From Erysipelotrichaceae bacterium (GTDB lineage: Bacteria > Bacillota_I > Bacilli_A > Erysipelotrichales > Erysipelotrichaceae): DNA of 38,702 nt. Under the pieces are notes generated by a model that saw only the letters and a list, made by a program, of their open reading frames with translations, ran no database searches and was not told where the DNA came from. This document shows, one piece after another, positions 1 through 6,739 of this stretch (positions are counted from its first letter, which is position 1; each line of letters opens with the position of its first letter). The position numbers and the translations under genes are program-made. Location: assembly GCA_031272515.1 (NCBI GenBank), contig JAISTR010000046.1, positions 1-38,702 of the forward strand, written 5' to 3'.

Positions 1-2
1 CT

Positions 3-416
3 AATTATCATTTTTCTACTATGATATTAAATCGCAGCAATGGTGAAGAATTACATACTTATACTGAGAAGGAAGAAATAGACGATTTCCACGCTTGGAT
101 TAAAAATGTAAATAATGCCAAAGTAGTCTTCAGTCAAGCGAAAAACCGGTATAGTGATTCTACTGAAATCTCTTTGATAAATTCTAATGGTTCTGCTATT
201 AAGCTACGTTATTTTAGTAGATATGGAGATACTCTGTATTTACTGGATGATGATTTAACTTACTTAACCTATCAAAAAGATGGATACATTTATTTGTCAA
301 AGAAAACGATTGAAATCAATACAGAGGGTTTCCATCCACCCATTTTTAATAGTATTGTCTCTATTCTAAAGCACCTTTCTTTTGATAAATCATGTGTGGT
401 CATCTTAGCCAAGTAA
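3..416 (+). CDS. Hypothetical protein, probably 5'-truncated by the window edge
   Basis: The frame is open from the window edge. The first ATG is at 21, but no Shine-Dalgarno precedes it and no in-frame stop lies upstream, so the true start may be outside the window. At least 131 residues are visible. They are acidic and polar, with many Tyr, Ser and Asn, no signal peptide and no clear membrane segment. The C-terminus has a hydrophobic patch ending in CVVILAK. I do not recognise the family. The gene is clearly more AT-rich than rpmG-nusG downstream, which hints at accessory or transferred DNA. It ends about 110 nt before rpmG. Confidence 0.5.
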   Translation, partial: NYHFSTMILNRSNGEELHTYTEKEEIDDFHAWIKNVNNAKVVFSQAKNRYSDSTEISLINSNGSAIKLRYFSRYGDTLYLLDDDLTYLTYQKDGYIYLSKKTIEINTEGFHPPIFNSIVSILKHLSFDKSCVVILAK

Positions 417-477
417 AGATTCGGCTTCATCATCACCTGATAGATCTTGATGAGTACAGCACAATAAAGTATTGACG

Positions 478-527
478 AAACACCTTTAAAAATGCTAAAG
501 TTATGTAGCACGTAGAGGTGTTTTTTT
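478..527 (+). promoter_or_regulatory. Hairpin with U-run covering the rpmG ribosome binding site (terminator or attenuator)
   Basis: An 8-bp stem AAACACCT (478-485) pairs with AGGTGTTT (516-523) and is followed by further T up to 527. Inside the loop a second hairpin, TGCTA (493-497) with TAGCA (506-510), can form. The 3' arm contains AGAGGTG, the only ribosome binding site for rpmG, and the U-run ends 1 nt before its ATG. The element could terminate upstream transcription, attenuate the operon, or hide the rpmG ribosome binding site. I see no convincing promoter between it and rpmG. Confidence 0.5.
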
Positions 528-528
528 A

Positions 529-687
529 ATGGCAGATAAATCCAACAAAGTAATACTCACCTGCACCCAGTGTCTGTCGCGCAACTACAGCACGACCAAG
601 AACAAAAAAACCGGCACCGGGCGTTTGGAATTGATGAAATTCTGTAAGAAATGCGGGTCTCATACATTGCACAAGGAGACCAAATAG
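529..687 (+). CDS. rpmG: 50S ribosomal protein L33 (bL33), zinc-binding type
   Basis: Encodes a 52-residue basic protein of the 50S subunit. It has two CxxC knuckles (CTQC near residue 12 and CKKC near residue 39), the zinc-ribbon arrangement of the C+ form of bL33. The family signature around [10 protein letters not shown] and the ending HTLHKETK are present. It starts at the ATG at 529 after AGAGGTG. It is followed after 10 nt by secE and then nusG, the standard Firmicutes order rpmG-secE-nusG. Confidence 0.93.
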   Translation: MADKSNKVILTCTQCLSRNYSTTKNKKTGTGRLELMKFCKKCGSHTLHKETK

Positions 688-697
688 GAGGCATGCT

Positions 698-880
698 ATG
701 AAATGGTTCAGTATCAAAGGAATCGCGGAAGAAATTAAGAAAATCCGCTGGCCCAAGAAAGACGAAATGGTGAAGGATACCATGACTGCCCTGGTTTTCA
801 TGGCCCTGTTCGCCGGCTTTTTCGCTTTGTGCGATCTGGTCGTCGTCATGATTATGAAAGTCATCGGCATCGGAGGTTAA
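698..880 (+). CDS. secE: Preprotein translocase subunit SecE
   Basis: 60 residues, the short single-span form of SecE typical of Gram-positives. The amphipathic N-terminal helix contains the conserved EIKKIRWPKKDEM motif, followed by one membrane segment (about residues 30-55). SecE clamps the SecY channel in the cytoplasmic membrane. An AGGAGG site lies 6 nt upstream of the ATG. It lies between rpmG and nusG, with a 3-nt gap to nusG, so the three are surely co-transcribed. Confidence 0.93.
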   Translation: MKWFSIKGIAEEIKKIRWPKKDEMVKDTMTALVFMALFAGFFALCDLVVVMIMKVIGIGG

Positions 881-883
881 TGG

Positions 884-1429
884 ATGGAAACCAGAAAAGA
901 ATGGTACGTCGTCAATACCTACGCCGGCCATGAAAACCGGGTCAAGGAGAATCTGCAGCGACGCATTGAATCCATGGGCATCCAGGATAACCTGTTTCGA
1001 ATCCTGGTTGCCGAAGAGGAGGAAGTGGAAATCCGCAACGGCAAGCGTGCGGTAAAAATGAAAAACCTGTTTCCGGGCTATCTGTTTGTTGAAATGATCA
1101 TGACAGATGAAGCCTGGTATATCGTCCGTAATACCCCAGGCGTCACTGGATTTATCGGCTCTTCCGGCGGGGGGGCGAAACCGTTTCCGGTTTCACCTGA
1201 AGAGATCGATGCAATTCTGCGCCGCATCGGCTTGAGTGACCGCAAGATTGTGGTGGACTTCAAGGTCGGTGACCGGGTAAAGATTCTCAACGGACCGTTC
1301 TCGGGGTTCTTCGGAATCGTCGATTCGCTCAACGATGACTCGCAGACAGCGATGGTGCTGACGATTCTGTTCGGACGGGAAACCCCAACCGAAATCGCCT
1401 ACATGGATTTGGTGAAGGACGAAGGTTAG
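884..1429 (+). CDS. nusG: Transcription termination/antitermination factor NusG
   Basis: 181 residues. The N-terminal NGN domain opens with WYVVNTYAGHENRVKENL and contains the FPGYLFVEM and VRNTPGVTGF signatures. The C-terminal KOW domain holds the FKVGDRVKILNGPFSGFFG motif (about residues 126-144). NusG binds RNA polymerase and modulates pausing, Rho and ribosome coupling. Usually rplK-rplA follow nusG; here a PurK-like gene follows after 54 nt, so the ribosomal-protein neighbourhood is broken at this point. Confidence 0.95.
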   Translation: METRKEWYVVNTYAGHENRVKENLQRRIESMGIQDNLFRILVAEEEEVEIRNGKRAVKMKNLFPGYLFVEMIMTDEAWYIVRNTPGVTGFIGSSGGGAKPFPVSPEEIDAILRRIGLSDRKIVVDFKVGDRVKILNGPFSGFFGIVDSLNDDSQTAMVLTILFGRETPTEIAYMDLVKDEG

Positions 1430-1483
1430 TTTAAAGCAGACAGTTTTACAGGGGTAGTTGGCAAGGAAGAAAGGTGGGGAGTT

Positions 1484-2638
1484 ATGTCTCAAAGCAGTAC
1501 GAAAATCCTGCCGCCGGCAGTAATCGGCATCATTGGCGCCAGCGCGAATGCGAAGCAGTTCGCGATGACAGCCATTGAAATGGGGTATACCGTGTATACC
1601 TATGACCCTTCCTACAGCAGCCCGGCTGCCGATATCAGCCACAAGCATGTCATCGGCAGTTACCATGACATCAATGCGCTGAAGAATTTCGCCGCACAAT
1701 GCTCGGTGGTGACTTTTTTGTCACCGGTTCTGGAAGGTCCGGAGGCCGCAAGCCTGGAAATGGACAATCTTTTGCCGCAGCGCGGCGAAGCCATGAACAT
1801 GGCAAGCAACCACTACCGCCAGCAGGCTTATGTGCGGGAAATGGGTATTCCGGTCCCGGAGAGCGTCTACATCGAAAATGTCGATAAGCTGCATGCTTTG
1901 GCGGATACCTATCCTTACCCGGTGATTCTCAAACCGGCCAAGCCCGGATCCCCCAAAGCGATTGTGATTGTGCAGGACCAGAAGGCTATGAAGAAGATTG
2001 AGATTGATGAGCCCTACCTGGTACAGACCCAGATTACCGTCGAGAACATGATTGCGGTGACCGGTGTCGCAAGTGACAACAAAATTACCTTCTATCCGCC
2101 CGCTGAGGTGGAATACAGTCAGCACCGCCTGAAGTATTCCCTGATGCCGGGTGATATCAATAAGAAAATTGTGGAGAAAGCCAATGACCTGGCTGGACGC
2201 ATTATGAAGTCGCTGTCCTTTACCGGGGTATTTACCATGCAGTTTTTTATCAGCGGTGGCGATTTGATTTTCCATAAGGTCGCACCTTATCCTTCCCTGA
2301 TTTCCGCCATGACCATTCATGGCGCCAATCAGAGCCATGTCTTTCTGCATCTGAAGGCTTTGTGCAATCTGCCTTTTGGCGAAATCAAAATAGCGAAACA
2401 GACGCTGCTGATTCCGATACGTCAGGAAAACCTGGCCCAGGCTTTGAAATTCTACAGCGAGCATGCCGCCCAGGCTTATCTGACCCTGTATCGCAATAAA
2501 GCGGCAGGGGACAAGACCCAGGTCGGCTATCTGACCCTGATTGCGGATTCCAAAAGCGCGGCGGTGAAACTGGCCAATGCCTACTGGAATCCCCCGGCGG
2601 AGAGTGCTACAAAGAAAAAACGCGGCAGCTTTCTATGA
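1484..2638 (+). CDS. PurK-like ATP-grasp protein, probably catalytically inactive
   Basis: 384 residues with PurK architecture. The N-terminal Rossmann region has GIIGAS followed by AIEMGYTVYTYDP (residues 31-42) and SPAAD. A central ATP-grasp follows, then a C-terminal PurK-like stretch NQSHVFLHLKALCNLPFG (282-299). PurK makes N5-CAIR from AIR, ATP and bicarbonate. Key motifs are gone: the GYDGKGQ ATP loop is replaced by residues 151-163; the metal-binding Glu of the usual AVELF strand is Gln253; and the NEIAPRPHNSGH motif reads HKVAPYPSLISA, putting Lys265 in place of the second metal-binding Glu. Lys150 is kept. The gene overlaps purB by 4 nt. It may be a pseudo-enzyme partner or regulator in purine synthesis, or an ATP-grasp with a new role. 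The homology call is firm; the inactivity is inferred. Confidence 0.75.
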   Translation: MSQSSTKILPPAVIGIIGASANAKQFAMTAIEMGYTVYTYDPSYSSPAADISHKHVIGSYHDINALKNFAAQCSVVTFLSPVLEGPEAASLEMDNLLPQRGEAMNMASNHYRQQAYVREMGIPVPESVYIENVDKLHALADTYPYPVILKPAKPGSPKAIVIVQDQKAMKKIEIDEPYLVQTQITVENMIAVTGVASDNKITFYPPAEVEYSQHRLKYSLMPGDINKKIVEKANDLAGRIMKSLSFTGVFTMQFFISGGDLIFHKVAPYPSLISAMTIHGANQSHVFLHLKALCNLPFGEIKIAKQTLLIPIRQENLAQALKFYSEHAAQAYLTLYRNKAAGDKTQVGYLTLIADSKSAAVKLANAYWNPPAESATKKKRGSFL

Positions 2639-3933
2639 TTGAACGCTATGCACGGAGTGCCATGCGCGCTTTGTTTTCTGATCAGCACCGCTATGACTGC
2701 TGGCTGAAAGTCGAGCAGGCAGTCCTTTTTTCCTATCACAAAGCCGGTTTGATAGACGATGAAGACTATACAAAACTAAAAGAACTTAAAGCAGTCGATG
2801 GCAATGAGGTGGCGGCGATGGAGGAAATCACCCGCCATGATGTCGTGGCTTTCACCCGGGTTTTGGATGAAAAGCTGGGTAAGGAAAAGAAGTGGATTCA
2901 CTTCGGTTTGACCAGCACCGACATCGTGGATACCGCCTATGCCCTGATCTATCAAAGCGCCAATCAAATCATTGAGGCAGATCTTATCGGCCTGATGAAA
3001 ATCCTGGCTAAGAAGGCCAATGCCTATAAGTCGCTTCCCTGTATCGGCCGGACCCATGGGATGCATGGGGAAGTGACCTCCTTCGGTTTGAAGTGGGTGC
3101 TTTGGTATGATGAGGCAAGCCGGCATCTGGATCGCTTTAAAGCGGTCCGCAAGGAAATCGAAGTCGGGAAAATCAGCGGGGCAATGGGAAATTTTGCGAA
3201 TGTTTCGCCAGCCATTCAGGATGAGGTCTGCAGTCAGTTGAATTTAGGCTCAGCACGAATCAGCACCCAGGTTTTGCAAAGGGACCGCCATGCCCACTAC
3301 CTTTCCATCCTGGCCCTGATCGGCTCTTTTTTAGAGAAAATCGCCGTGGAAATCCGGCATCTTTCCCGCAGTGAAGTAGGGGAGGTCAGCGAATATTTTT
3401 CCAAAGGGCAAAAGGGCTCCAGTGCCATGCCCCACAAGCACAACCCAATCGCCTCTGAGAACATCTGCGGCTGCGCCCGGGTACTGCGGGGTTATATGAG
3501 TGTGGCCTACGAAAACATCGCGCTGTGGCATGAGCGCGATATCTCGCACTCCAGCAGCGAGCGCATCATCATTCCCGATGCCCTGATGCTTTTGGACTAT
3601 ATGCTGCACCGCTATCAAAAAGTGCTTGACCAGCTATTGGTTTATCCAGAGCAAATGCAAAAGAACCTCAACTTAAGCAAAGGGGTCATCTTCAGCCAGC
3701 AGGTGCTCAACGCCTTGATTCTGCACGGACTCTCACGGTCGGAAGCCTACGACCTGATTCAGCCGCTGGCAGCAATTGCCTATGAACAACATCAAGAGTT
3801 TTATGAGGTGCTTTTAGGGAATCCGGAAGTAAGGAAGTACCTAATGATAGAAGAATTGAAGGAATGCTTTAATATTGAAAGGTTACTGGTAGCGGAAGAA
3901 GAGATCTACCGGCGGGTAAAGATTGACGCCTGA
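2635..3933 (+). CDS. purB: Adenylosuccinate lyase
   Basis: 432 residues, normal for PurB. It cleaves SAICAR to AICAR and adenylosuccinate to AMP, releasing fumarate. The fumarase/aspartase-superfamily signature SSAMPHKHNP is intact and carries the flexible catalytic-loop Ser. The upstream signatures HFGLTSTDIVDTA and IGRTHGMHGEVTSFG supply the active-site histidines. It starts with an ATG overlapping the end of the PurK-like gene, so translation is coupled. The second reaction is needed for AMP synthesis even without a complete de novo pathway, so purB alone does not prove that pathway is present. Confidence 0.95.
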   Translation: MIERYARSAMRALFSDQHRYDCWLKVEQAVLFSYHKAGLIDDEDYTKLKELKAVDGNEVAAMEEITRHDVVAFTRVLDEKLGKEKKWIHFGLTSTDIVDTAYALIYQSANQIIEADLIGLMKILAKKANAYKSLPCIGRTHGMHGEVTSFGLKWVLWYDEASRHLDRFKAVRKEIEVGKISGAMGNFANVSPAIQDEVCSQLNLGSARISTQVLQRDRHAHYLSILALIGSFLEKIAVEIRHLSRSEVGEVSEYFSKGQKGSSAMPHKHNPIASENICGCARVLRGYMSVAYENIALWHERDISHSSSERIIIPDALMLLDYMLHRYQKVLDQLLVYPEQMQKNLNLSKGVIFSQQVLNALILHGLSRSEAYDLIQPLAAIAYEQHQEFYEVLLGNPEVRKYLMIEELKECFNIERLLVAEEEIYRRVKIDA

Positions 3934-3964
3934 AGGCTTTTTAATCAGTTTTTTACTAAAAATC

Positions 3965-3999
3965 GCCTTGTTTCAAGGCAATTTCGCGCAATTGCCTTG
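3965..3999. promoter_or_regulatory. Two mutually exclusive hairpins sharing one arm, overlapping the def promoter
   Basis: GCCTTG (3965-3970) pairs with CAAGGC (3974-3979). The same CAAGGC is also part of a perfect 10-bp inverted repeat, CAAGGCAATT (3974-3983) with AATTGCCTTG (3990-3999) around TCGCGC. The right arm runs into the TTGACA -35 element of the next promoter. It could be a weak terminator for purB, a repressor operator, or both. Confidence 0.5.
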
Positions 4000-4025
4000 A
4001 CAGCAAAGCGTAAATGATATATTGT
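3997..4025 (+). promoter_or_regulatory. Promoter for def-rnjA
   Basis: Perfect -35 TTGACA (3997-4002), 17-nt spacer, -10 TATTGT (4020-4025). An alternative extended -10, TGA-TATATT (4015-4023), overlaps with a 15-nt spacer. Transcription should start near 4032, leaving a leader of about 70 nt before def that contains a small AATCAT/ATGATT hairpin (4054-4072). Confidence 0.6.
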
Positions 4026-4103
4026 ATTGAAGTTAAGGAATCTATGCGAAGCAAATCATAACATCCATGATTCGTACCATAAAACAACTTTTCTAGAGGA
4101 ACT

Positions 4104-4673
4104 ATGAGTGAGCCTTATGTATCCATCATCCCGGACACTGACCCGATTCTTCGGGCTGTCAGTAGCCCGGTAACCATCCCTTTAAACCAAGAAGACCAAC
4201 AGCTGCTACAGTCTCTTTATCGCTATGTGAAAGATTCGCACGACGAAGAGAAACGCGAGCAGCACGGCCTTAAACCGGCAGTCGGTCTGGCTGCCATTCA
4301 AACCGGTGTGAAAAAACGCATGCTGGCAGTCTGTGTGGAAGAGGAGGACGAAGAGGGCAATCAAGAAGTCTTCGCCCTGGCTTTGGCCAATCCCAAACTC
4401 TTGAGCCACTCCGAACAGAAGAGCTATCTCAAAAGCGGGGAGGGCTGCCTGTCCGTTTTGGATGAGCACCCGGGCTATGCACTGCGCCATGCCCGCATCC
4501 GCATCAGCGGCTATGATCTTTTGACAAACAAGCAGGTCAACCTGCGCTTATCGGGCTATCACGCCATTGTTTTACAGCATGAACTCGACCATTTGGATGG
4601 AATTTTGTTTTATGATCGCATCGACAAAGAGGACCCTTACCGCCAAGTGGCGGACGCAATAGAAATTCAATGA
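4104..4673 (+). CDS. def: Peptide deformylase
   Basis: 189 residues, the length of type 2 (Gram-positive) deformylases. It removes the formyl group from the N-terminal Met of nascent proteins and uses a bound metal. All three motifs are visible: VGLAAIQTG (the usual GxGLAAxQ box, with Ile where Pro is common), EGCLSV with the metal-binding Cys, and HELDHLDG with the two metal-binding His and the catalytic Glu. It starts at ATG after AGAGGA. RNase J follows after 7 nt, so the two form an operon. Confidence 0.95.
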   Translation: MSEPYVSIIPDTDPILRAVSSPVTIPLNQEDQQLLQSLYRYVKDSHDEEKREQHGLKPAVGLAAIQTGVKKRMLAVCVEEEDEEGNQEVFALALANPKLLSHSEQKSYLKSGEGCLSVLDEHPGYALRHARIRISGYDLLTNKQVNLRLSGYHAIVLQHELDHLDGILFYDRIDKEDPYRQVADAIEIQ

Positions 4674-4680
4674 GGTATGT

Positions 4681-6468
4681 ATGAGAAAAAAAGCACAACA
4701 GGAAGCAGAGCAGCCGGTCATCCGGAACACCCGCTACAATGAAGGCACCGATTCACTGGTGTTTGCCTTGGGCGGACTGGGTGAAGTCGGCAAAAACATG
4801 TATTGCATTCAGCATCAGGACGAGATCATCGTCATTGATGCCGGAGTCCGTTTTCCGGAGGAAAATTTATTGGGGGTGGACTATGTCATTCCCGATTACA
4901 CCTATCTGATTCGCAACGCCTCCAAAATCAAAGCCCTGATCATCACGCACGGCCATGAAGACCACATCGGCGGCATTCCCTTTTTTTTAAGGGTGGTGCG
5001 CATCGAGAAGATCTACGCCCCGCGTTTTGCCTGTGCTTTGATCAACCGCAAGCTGGAGGAGCGCAAGATGACCAAGCGCACCACGCTGGTGGAAATCAAT
5101 GCCGATTCCAAGATTCAGACCCAGCACTTCACGGTCGGTTTCTTCAATGTCATCCACTCCATCCCCGATTCACTGGGGCTTTATATCAAAACCCCCAACG
5201 GCTCGATTGTGGAGACCGGGGACTTTAAATTTGACCTGACCCCGGTGGGCATCAATGCGGACTATCAAAAGATGGCCTTCATCGGCTCCACCGGTGTGAC
5301 CCTGTTATTGTCTGATTCCACCAATTCCGAGGTCGAGGACTTCTCCATCAGCGAGAAGGAAGTCGCCACCCAGATTCTGGATATCACCAAGAATGTCAAG
5401 GGCCGTTTGATTATCGCGGCTTTCGCCAGCAACCTGCACCGGATCGTGCAGATTCTGCAGGCTGCCATCGCCTGCGGCCGCAAGGTCATCGTCTTTGGCC
5501 GCTCGATGGAAAACATCGTCGACATCGGCCAGCAGTTGGGGCACATCAAAATCGACAAGCGCCATTTCCTGGCCCCGGAGGACTTGGACCACATCGCGGC
5601 AGACCGCGTCTGTATCCTTTGTACCGGCTCCCAGGGCGAACCTTTGGCGGCGCTCTCGCGCATCGCCAACGGCTCGCACCGCCACATCAAGATCTATCCG
5701 GGGGACACGGTGGTATTTTCCTCCAGTCCGATTCCCGGCAACGCGACCTCCATCAACAAGACGGTCAACTCCCTGACCAGAGCGGGTGCCAATGTCATGA
5801 CCAACTCAGTCTTCTCCTCCCTGCATACCACCGGACACGCCTCCCGGGAAGAGCAGAAGCTGATGCTGCAGCTAATCAAGCCCAAGTATTTCATGCCGAT
5901 GCATGGTGAGTACAAGATGCTCAAGATGCACAAGAACACGGCGATTGAAACCGGTATGAAGGCGGAGAACATCTTCGTTTTATCCAATGGCGATGCCCTG
6001 GTTTTGCGCAATGAGGAAGTCTTTAACGCCGATGTGAAAATCATCACCGACGATATCTATGTCGATGGCAATGACAGCTCCGGCCTGTCCACCGCTGTCA
6101 TCAAGGACCGCAAGATCCTGGCGGACAACGGCATGGTCTCGGTAATCGTGACCATCGATTCCCGCTACAACAAGATCCTCTGCCGCCCCAGCATTGTTTC
6201 CCGCGGTTTCGTCTTTATCAAGGAGAGCCAATCCTTACTGAAGGAGGCGGAACTGGTGGTCTATGACGCCCTGCGCAAGACCATGGCCAACAAGACGACC
6301 TTCAGTGAGCTCAAGAACTGCATCAAGAATGCCCTGGAACCCTATCTGTTTGAAAAGACCAAGCGCAATCCGATTATCATCCCGGTCATCCTGAACATGA
6401 AGGCTGCCAGCGTGCCCAATTACCGGGCGGCAAAGATGAAAGGGGAACTCAGCCCCAGCGGCCGCTAA
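4681..6468 (+). CDS. rnjA: Ribonuclease J
   Basis: 595 residues, slightly longer than B. subtilis RNase J1 because of an N-terminal tail of about 20 basic/acidic residues. It is a metallo-beta-lactamase/beta-CASP nuclease with 5'-3' exo- and endonuclease activity in mRNA decay and rRNA maturation. The metal motif HGHEDHIGG is near residues 90-98. Other signatures are the TGDFKFDLTP strand, the beta-CASP part with CTGSQGEP, and FMPMHGEYKML before the C-terminal domain. The signature is complete, so it should be active. Whether it is the J1 or J2 orthologue cannot be settled from one copy. Confidence 0.92.
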   Translation: MRKKAQQEAEQPVIRNTRYNEGTDSLVFALGGLGEVGKNMYCIQHQDEIIVIDAGVRFPEENLLGVDYVIPDYTYLIRNASKIKALIITHGHEDHIGGIPFFLRVVRIEKIYAPRFACALINRKLEERKMTKRTTLVEINADSKIQTQHFTVGFFNVIHSIPDSLGLYIKTPNGSIVETGDFKFDLTPVGINADYQKMAFIGSTGVTLLLSDSTNSEVEDFSISEKEVATQILDITKNVKGRLIIAAFASNLHRIVQILQAAIACGRKVIVFGRSMENIVDIGQQLGHIKIDKRHFLAPEDLDHIAADRVCILCTGSQGEPLAALSRIANGSHRHIKIYPGDTVVFSSSPIPGNATSINKTVNSLTRAGANVMTNSVFSSLHTTGHASREEQKLMLQLIKPKYFMPMHGEYKMLKMHKNTAIETGMKAENIFVLSNGDALVLRNEEVFNADVKIITDDIYVDGNDSSGLSTAVIKDRKILADNGMVSVIVTIDSRYNKILCRPSIVSRGFVFIKESQSLLKEAELVVYDALRKTMANKTTFSELKNCIKNALEPYLFEKTKRNPIIIPVILNMKAASVPNYRAAKMKGELSPSGR

Positions 6469-6479
6469 GAGACTCATCC

Positions 6480-6512
6480 AACCAGCTGTACACAAAACAG
6501 CTGGTTTTCTTT
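6480..6512 (+). terminator. Intrinsic terminator of def-rnjA
   Basis: 9-bp stem AACCAGCTG (6480-6488) with CAGCTGGTT (6498-6506), a 9-nt loop, then TTCTTT. It lies 12 nt after the rnjA stop. Confidence 0.85.
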
Positions 6513-6556
6513 CACTTTTGCGCATCGATTTTTCACAATCACCATGATTCTGCCGC

Positions 6557-6581
6557 AATCCCGGAGTTTTGCCGGGATTTT
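6557..6581 (+). terminator. Second terminator-like hairpin upstream of the rpsB promoter
   Basis: Perfect 8-bp stem AATCCCGG (6557-6564) with CCGGGATT (6572-6579), a 7-nt loop, followed by TT. It lies just upstream of the rpsB -35 and would insulate the ribosomal operon from read-through. The short U-run makes it weaker than the one at 6480. Confidence 0.5.
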
Positions 6582-6594
6582 ACACGTCAGGCTA

Positions 6595-6623
6595 TTGTCG
6601 GAAAGCGGGAATTATGCTATATT
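6595..6623 (+). promoter_or_regulatory. Promoter of the rpsB operon
   Basis: -35 TTGTCG (6595-6600), exactly 17-nt spacer, -10 TATATT (6618-6623) with the extended TGC just before it. Predicted start is near 6630, giving a leader of about 110 nt. Confidence 0.75.
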
Positions 6624-6629
6624 ATTTAC

Positions 6630-6739
6630 TGGCGCGACAGCGCGCACAACACACACCATGGATTCATGATTCCGTGCCCTTCGGGGTTATTCATGTCGGA
6701 AGTGGTGGAGGCACAACGGAAGAGAGGTAAAATACACTA
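6630..6739 (+). promoter_or_regulatory. rpsB 5' leader, candidate S2 autoregulatory element
   Basis: A structured leader of about 110 nt precedes rpsB. It contains a UUCG tetraloop hairpin CCCTTCGGGG (near 6679-6688), flanked by TCCG and CGGA segments that can extend pairing, and ends with GTGGAGGCACAACGG just before the ribosome binding site region. Position and size match the ribosomal-protein leaders that control rpsB in Firmicutes. I did not match it to a covariance model. Confidence 0.5.

Noticed and set aside
1193-1699. 168-codon antisense frame across nusG and the PurK-like gene
   Set aside because: It crosses two confident plus-strand genes and shows no protein motif.
4054-6688. Recurring CATGATTC words upstream of def and rpsB
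   Set aside because: Only 8 nt, three copies in different positions relative to promoters; not more than chance would allow.
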